Assembly: GCF_946404925.1 (NCBI RefSeq)
Contig: NZ_CAMJFM010000021.1
Location: 1 to 46,795 of the forward strand
DNA from: an uncultured Prevotella sp.
GTDB taxonomy: Bacteria; Bacteroidota; Bacteroidia; Bacteroidales; Bacteroidaceae
Direction of reading: 5' to 3'
Length of the DNA: 46,795 nucleotides
The notes beneath the pieces are model-generated. The model was not told where the DNA came from and searched no databases. It worked only from the letters and a program-made list of their open reading frames with translations. The first letter of the stretch is position 1; each line of letters begins with the position of its first letter. Made by a program: the position numbers and the translations under genes. Below are positions 43,755 through 46,795 of the stretch, in pieces.

Positions 43755-44918
43755 ATGGACAACAGATATATGATGCGAGGCGTGAGTGCCGCCAAAGAAG
43801 ATGTGCACAACGCTATCAAAAACATTGACAAGGGAATCTTCCCACAGGCTTTCTGTAAGATCATCCCCGACATTCTGGGCGGCGACCCTGAGTATTGTAA
43901 CATCATGCATGCCGATGGCGCTGGCACCAAGTCGGCCCTCGCATATATGTATTGGAAGGAGACTGGCGACCTCTCTGTATGGAAAGGTATCGCTCAGGAT
44001 GCCATCGTGATGAATACCGACGACCTGCTCTGCGTGGGCGCCGTAGATAACATCCTCGTTTCTTCTACCATCGGTCGTAACAAGATGCTCATCCCAGGCG
44101 AGGTTATCTCTGCCGTTATCAATGGCACCGACGAGCTGCTCGCTGAGCTCCGCGAGATGGGTATCGGCATCTACCCCACAGGTGGTGAGACAGCCGACGT
44201 GGGCGACCTGGTTCGTACAATCATCGTCGACAGCACCGTTACCTGCCGCATGAAGCGTTCTGACGTCATCGACAATGCCAACATCCGCCCAGGCGATGTC
44301 ATCGTAGGTTTGTCGTCAACTGGCCAAGCCACTTACGAGAAGCGATACAACGGCGGTATGGGCTCTAACGGACTCACCTCAGCCCGCCACGATGTGTTTG
44401 CCAAGTATCTGGCCGAGGATTATCCTGAGAGCTACGACCACGCCGTGCCTTACGACCTTGTTTACAGCGGCAAGTATAAGCTCACCGATAAGGTTGAAGG
44501 TTCGCCCGTTGATGCCGGACAACTCGTCCTCTCGCCCACCCGCACCTATGCACCTGTAATCAAGAAGCTGTTAGACCAGCTCCGTCCCGAGATTCACGGT
44601 ATGGTACATTGCACCGGTGGTGCACAGACCAAGGTACTCCACTTTGTTAGCGACAACTGCCGCGTTATCAAAGATAACATGTTCCCCGTTCCCCCACTCT
44701 TCCACGCCATCCACGAGTGCTCAGGCACCGATTGGCGCGAGATGTATCAGGTGTTCAACATGGGTCACCGTATGGAGATCTACGTTCGCCCCGAGGTGGC
44801 CGAGCAGGTCATCGCCATCAGCAAGAGCTTCAACATCGATGCCCAGATTGTTGGTCACATCGAAGAAGGCCCAAAAAGCCTCACCATCAAGTCAGAGTTT
44901 GGCGAGTTCAATTACTAA
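43755..44918 (+). CDS. purM: Phosphoribosylformylglycinamidine cyclo-ligase (PurM family)
   Basis: This 387 aa protein belongs to the AIR synthase family. MHADGAGTKSALAYMYW near 53, DDLLCVGAVDNILVSSTIGRN near 93, PTGGETADVGD near 143 and a long C-terminal domain ending HIEEGPKSLTIKSEFGEFNY are visible. It is the longer Bacteroidetes form of PurM and belongs to the purine pathway with purC. I chose the ATG at 43755 (MDNRYMMRGVSAAKEDV); an ATG five codons earlier lies in the repeat. Confidence 0.9.
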   Translation: MDNRYMMRGVSAAKEDVHNAIKNIDKGIFPQAFCKIIPDILGGDPEYCNIMHADGAGTKSALAYMYWKETGDLSVWKGIAQDAIVMNTDDLLCVGAVDNILVSSTIGRNKMLIPGEVISAVINGTDELLAELREMGIGIYPTGGETADVGDLVRTIIVDSTVTCRMKRSDVIDNANIRPGDVIVGLSSTGQATYEKRYNGGMGSNGLTSARHDVFAKYLAEDYPESYDHAVPYDLVYSGKYKLTDKVEGSPVDAGQLVLSPTRTYAPVIKKLLDQLRPEIHGMVHCTGGAQTKVLHFVSDNCRVIKDNMFPVPPLFHAIHECSGTDWREMYQVFNMGHRMEIYVRPEVAEQVIAISKSFNIDAQIVGHIEEGPKSLTIKSEFGEFNY

Positions 44919-44927
44919 GATACTCAA

Positions 44928-44961
44928 AGAGAGGTTCAGCAGTGAACCTCTCTTTTTCTTT
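44928..44961 (+). terminator. Intrinsic terminator after purM
   Basis: AGAGAGGTTCA (44928-44938) / TGAACCTCTCT (44943-44953) is an 11 bp perfect stem with a GCAG loop and a long T-run. Its T-run abuts the stop of the convergent secreted-protein gene. Confidence 0.93.
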
Positions 44962-44963
44962 TA

Positions 44964-45605
44964 TTACTGTTCTGTAAACTTACTTCCGTTCCAAACCAGC
45001 GTTTTCTTCACTACCTTGTGCGTTTTGGGCCAATACGTAGTCTTAATGATGTTCTTGCCCGAGCGTGGCAGCTCGTAAGCCACATCACCGCCATCGCCGC
45101 TTCCGTACTGCACTTCGAATCCTGGCGACTCTACAAATGTCATCTTCTTGGTGGCATTGTTGTAGCGGTAGAATATCAGCCCGTCAAATTGTCCATGACT
45201 CGGATTGCCGTTTTCGTAGCATTGCACATTGTAGGCCAATAGCTTATGCTTCTGGTCAGCCTCGTTCCAGTAGCACAGGTCCACTCTTACCACGTTCACG
45301 CTCCCGCCGTACTCCGACTTATACTCATAGCAAACGTAGCCGTTTTTCGTGTCGATGGTCAGCGTACTGCCCTCTCCTAATTTTTGGCCCTTGTGGTGCT
45401 GTTTCCAGGCAGCTTCTAGGCCAAAAAACGATTCGTCGGCACACTCTTCCTCTTCAGCAGCCTGCTTGTCGTGATCGTTGATAAGCGCCCACACAAAGTC
45501 GCTGATGGTAGGTTTAGCCCCTTGGAACTTCACCGTAACGGTGTTCTGTGCCGCCATTGCCATAGCGCAGCAGAAAAACATGATTGAAAAAACAGTTCTT
45601 TTCAT
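44964..45605 (-). CDS. Secreted protein of unknown function
   Basis: This 213 aa protein has a signal peptide (MKRTVFSIMFFCCAMAMAAQ) and no family motif I recognise. It contains a run of acidic residues (AAEEEECADE) and a predicted beta-rich C-terminal part with YRYNNATKKMTFVESPGFEVQYG. It has its own -7 box and faces purM. It is probably periplasmic or outer-membrane associated; no function can be given. Confidence 0.7.
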   Translation of the reverse strand: MKRTVFSIMFFCCAMAMAAQNTVTVKFQGAKPTISDFVWALINDHDKQAAEEEECADESFFGLEAAWKQHHKGQKLGEGSTLTIDTKNGYVCYEYKSEYGGSVNVVRVDLCYWNEADQKHKLLAYNVQCYENGNPSHGQFDGLIFYRYNNATKKMTFVESPGFEVQYGSGDGGDVAYELPRSGKNIIKTTYWPKTHKVVKKTLVWNGSKFTEQ

Positions 45606-45650
45606 AATTCTTAATTGTTAATTAGTTGCTTTAGGTTCTTATTTCGGTTG

Positions 45651-45658
45651 CAAATTTA
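45651..45658 (-). promoter_or_regulatory. Predicted -7 box for the secreted-protein gene
   Basis: TAAATTTG on the minus strand lies 45 nt before the start codon. Confidence 0.6.
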
Positions 45659-45672
45659 CAAAAAAAATTCAA

Positions 45673-45975
45673 TCACGCGTTAATAAACAATATTTTTCTG
45701 CGATTTTCTTTTGGCCGCACCGCAAAATGAACCCAAATGGCCCTATACCGATTACGCTCGATGAGCAGTTCATCAAACTCCTGCTTACTCTCGTCAGCAT
45801 AATCCATTAATATTACTGCATATCTCAGCGCCTGTTCCATACCGCTCACCCTTATATCACACGCGCAGCCCGTCATGTGATTGCTATTCGCATTCCCATG
45901 AATCGCCCTATTTAGTTGTGGGCTGATGTCTATCTGGTTATTCACGGGCAATACGTTTTTAGTTATCTGATGCAA
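45673..45975 (-). pseudogene. Truncated M15-type peptidase (probable remnant)
   Basis: This up to 100 aa frame matches the second half of M15/D-Ala-D-Ala carboxypeptidase-like phage or mobile-element peptidases. LNRAIHGNANSNHMTGCACDIRV includes the SxHxxGxAxD zinc motif, and NRYRAIWVHFAVRPKENRRK supplies the last His. The usual N-terminal part, about 40-60 residues, is missing. The open frame begins with TTG at 45975, which lies inside a perfect -7 box (TATCTTTG, 45973-45980). If that promoter works, translation must start later, for example at GTG 45945. It is either a decayed gene or a very short active peptidase. Confidence 0.6.
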
Positions 45976-45980
45976 AGATA
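45973..45980 (-). promoter_or_regulatory. -7 box overlapping the M15 remnant start
   Basis: TATCTTTG on the minus strand matches TAnnTTTG, and its last three bases TTG are the first in-frame codon of the remnant. Confidence 0.55.
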
Positions 45981-46113
45981 AGCATTATTTCTATAATTAC
46001 AATGTAACTACCTTATTTTTTTCTGCATTTAACGCAATTTTCTTCTTAACACACAAATAAATAGTAGAGATTTTTATGAAATCCCCACCAAAGTGTATGA
46101 AATGAATAAAAAC

Positions 46114-46307
46114 ACGCCGTACCACCGTACCACCGTACCACCGTACCACGACGGATTTGAAAAGAGGGGGCAAAGGGGGAATTATATTATAAATATTATA
46201 TTAAGTATTATATATATTATAATATATATAATACTTAAAGTATAAAGTCAACATTTTGAGCGAAAATTGATTTTACGTGACGGTACGGTGGTACGGTGGT
46301 ACGGCGT
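46114..46307. repeat. Large inverted element B: CCGTACCA arms and AT palindrome
   Basis: The left arm has four exact CCGTACCA units (46117-46148); the right arm has three complementary TGGTACGG units (46281-46304). The outer 26 nt (46114-46139 and 46282-46307) are perfect reverse complements. Between them is a perfect 38 nt palindrome (46201-46238) whose 24 nt core (46208-46231) equals that of element A. Confidence 0.92.
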
Positions 46308-46454
46308 CAGGAGAAGTAACTTCACGGACCATGAAATTACGTTTATTTTGCTTAAAAATTACGGCTCAATTGCCTTAAAGTGGTAGACCAATTTTCTTAA
46401 CATCATTTAACTAAAAGAATTGGTAATATATTTTTTAGGTATAAATTATTGTTG

Positions 46455-46462
46455 TACCTTTG
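46455..46462 (+). promoter_or_regulatory. Predicted -7 box for the right-edge HU gene
   Basis: TACCTTTG matches TAnnTTTG, 83 nt before the HU start. A T-run (46431-46436) is at the -33 distance. Confidence 0.6.
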
Positions 46463-46545
46463 CATCGTCAATCAGAAACAAACGCGCGTGGATTATGAGA
46501 GACAAATAACTTTAGTAATTAACCCATTAAAAACATTAACAAATT

Positions 46546-46795
46546 ATGGCAAAGATTTTTTATCTGTTGAAGCAGAACAAGGTAGCTAGTTCTAAGATTT
46601 ATGGTAAGTGGTTCGCCCAGGGCAAGACCATCGAGACTCTGAACACCCGTAAGATGGCTAACCACATTGCAGAGCACGGCTCTATCTACACACCTGACGT
46701 GGTGTTCGGTGTGCTGGAGAAGTTCCGCAGCTGTCTGCTCGAGATGCTCCTGGAGAGCAAGCGAGTAAAGATTGATGGTCTGGGTATATTCTTCA
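46546..46795 (+). CDS. HU-family DNA-binding protein, cut by the window edge
   Basis: The first 83 residues read MAKIFYLLKQNKVASSKIYG and continue into VVFGVLEKFRSCLLEMLLE, then VKIDGLGIFF. The pattern, with a strand, a helix bundle and a final G-x-G-x-F, is that of the long HU or viral histone-like group of Bacteroidetes, which often has a basic N-terminal extension. The 3' end lies outside the window. Close by are an M15 peptidase remnant and element B, a setting that recalls mobile or phage-derived cassettes. Confidence 0.8.
   Translation, partial: MAKIFYLLKQNKVASSKIYGKWFAQGKTIETLNTRKMANHIAEHGSIYTPDVVFGVLEKFRSCLLEMLLESKRVKIDGLGIFF

Larger units (their letters stand above)
45976..46545. 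other. 570 nt region with large inverted element B
   Basis: No convincing ORF. It contains the M15 remnant promoter, the inverted element B (46114-46307), about 150 nt of unassigned sequence (46308-46454), and the promoter and 5' leader of the HU gene. Confidence 0.8.

Noticed and set aside
46117..46304. Possible CRISPR array from regular CCGTACCA units
   Set aside because: The units are only 8 bp, contiguous with no spacers, and arranged as an inverted pair; no cas genes are present.
46114..46307. Invertible promoter segment flanked by inverted repeats
   Set aside because: Bacteroidetes have such switches, but the segment is centred on a palindrome that reads the same after inversion, no recombinase is nearby, and the HU promoter lies outside the arms.

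Overview
The window comes from a Bacteroidales bacterium, most likely a Prevotella relative. That placement rests on the bat aerotolerance operon, the small DUF4295 gene next to rpmG, several HU-family proteins, and about fifteen upstream regions that carry the Bacteroidetes -7 box TAnnTTTG, often with TTTG about 20 nt further up. GC content is moderate. Coding density is high, and many operon junctions are ATGA or TAATG overlaps. There is no transposase, integrase, CRISPR array or rRNA. A tRNA-Glu is cut by the left edge, and an HU-family gene is cut by the right edge.

Layout. 1-10.4 kb: a long leftward operon moxR - DUF58 - BatD-like membrane protein - batA - batBC (fused) - batDE (fused) - PAP2 phosphatase - queA. 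10.4-19.2 kb, leftward: ftsY - rimO - hup - an HU/transmembrane/LysM protein; the rpmB - rpmG - DUF4295 ribosomal cluster; map - tsaD - cinA; and a small lipoprotein. 19.2-24.4 kb, leftward: cstA - outer-membrane barrel - nadC - C69 dipeptidase - HAD phosphatase. 24.5-29 kb, rightward: a family-10-like glycosyl hydrolase, then uxuA - uxuB for hexuronate catabolism. 29.3-36.4 kb, leftward: the leucine/isoleucine operon leuA - leuC - leuD - cimA-like - leuB - TPR protein, preceded by a leader peptide and attenuator. 36.6-40.2 kb: a MORN-GH25 lysozyme with rlmH, facing a zinc metallopeptidase and an M15-like protein. 40.2-45 kb, rightward: phoH - purC - menG - aroE - purM. 45-46.8 kb: a secreted protein, a truncated M15 peptidase, a large inverted-repeat element and the start of an HU gene.

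The most unusual signal is a set of short-unit tandem repeats with 7-9 bp units. They recur at gene junctions, in intergenic gaps and inside coding sequence. Many form inverted pairs: a run of one unit, a spacer, then a run of its reverse complement. The unit differs between loci (GAGGTGA, AAGGTAAA, AATGATA, TACGGATTA, GCTACAGT, CCGTACCA and others) while the layout stays the same. Two large copies (29043-29182 and 46114-46307) share an identical AT-only palindromic core of 24 nt but have unrelated arms. Several copies are translated. They encode the core of the BatD signal peptide, sit at the batD-batE fusion point, insert into QueA and LeuC, and lie directly before the menG and purM starts. 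I do not recognise a described element with this behaviour.

The second notable feature is a 22-codon leader ORF (36371-36303) rich in Leu and Ile. It precedes mutually exclusive antiterminator and terminator arms ahead of leuA, which is a readable ribosome-mediated attenuator missed by length-filtered gene finding. The third is a protein joining an HU-type DNA-binding domain, a membrane span and a LysM domain, which could tether the nucleoid to the cell wall.
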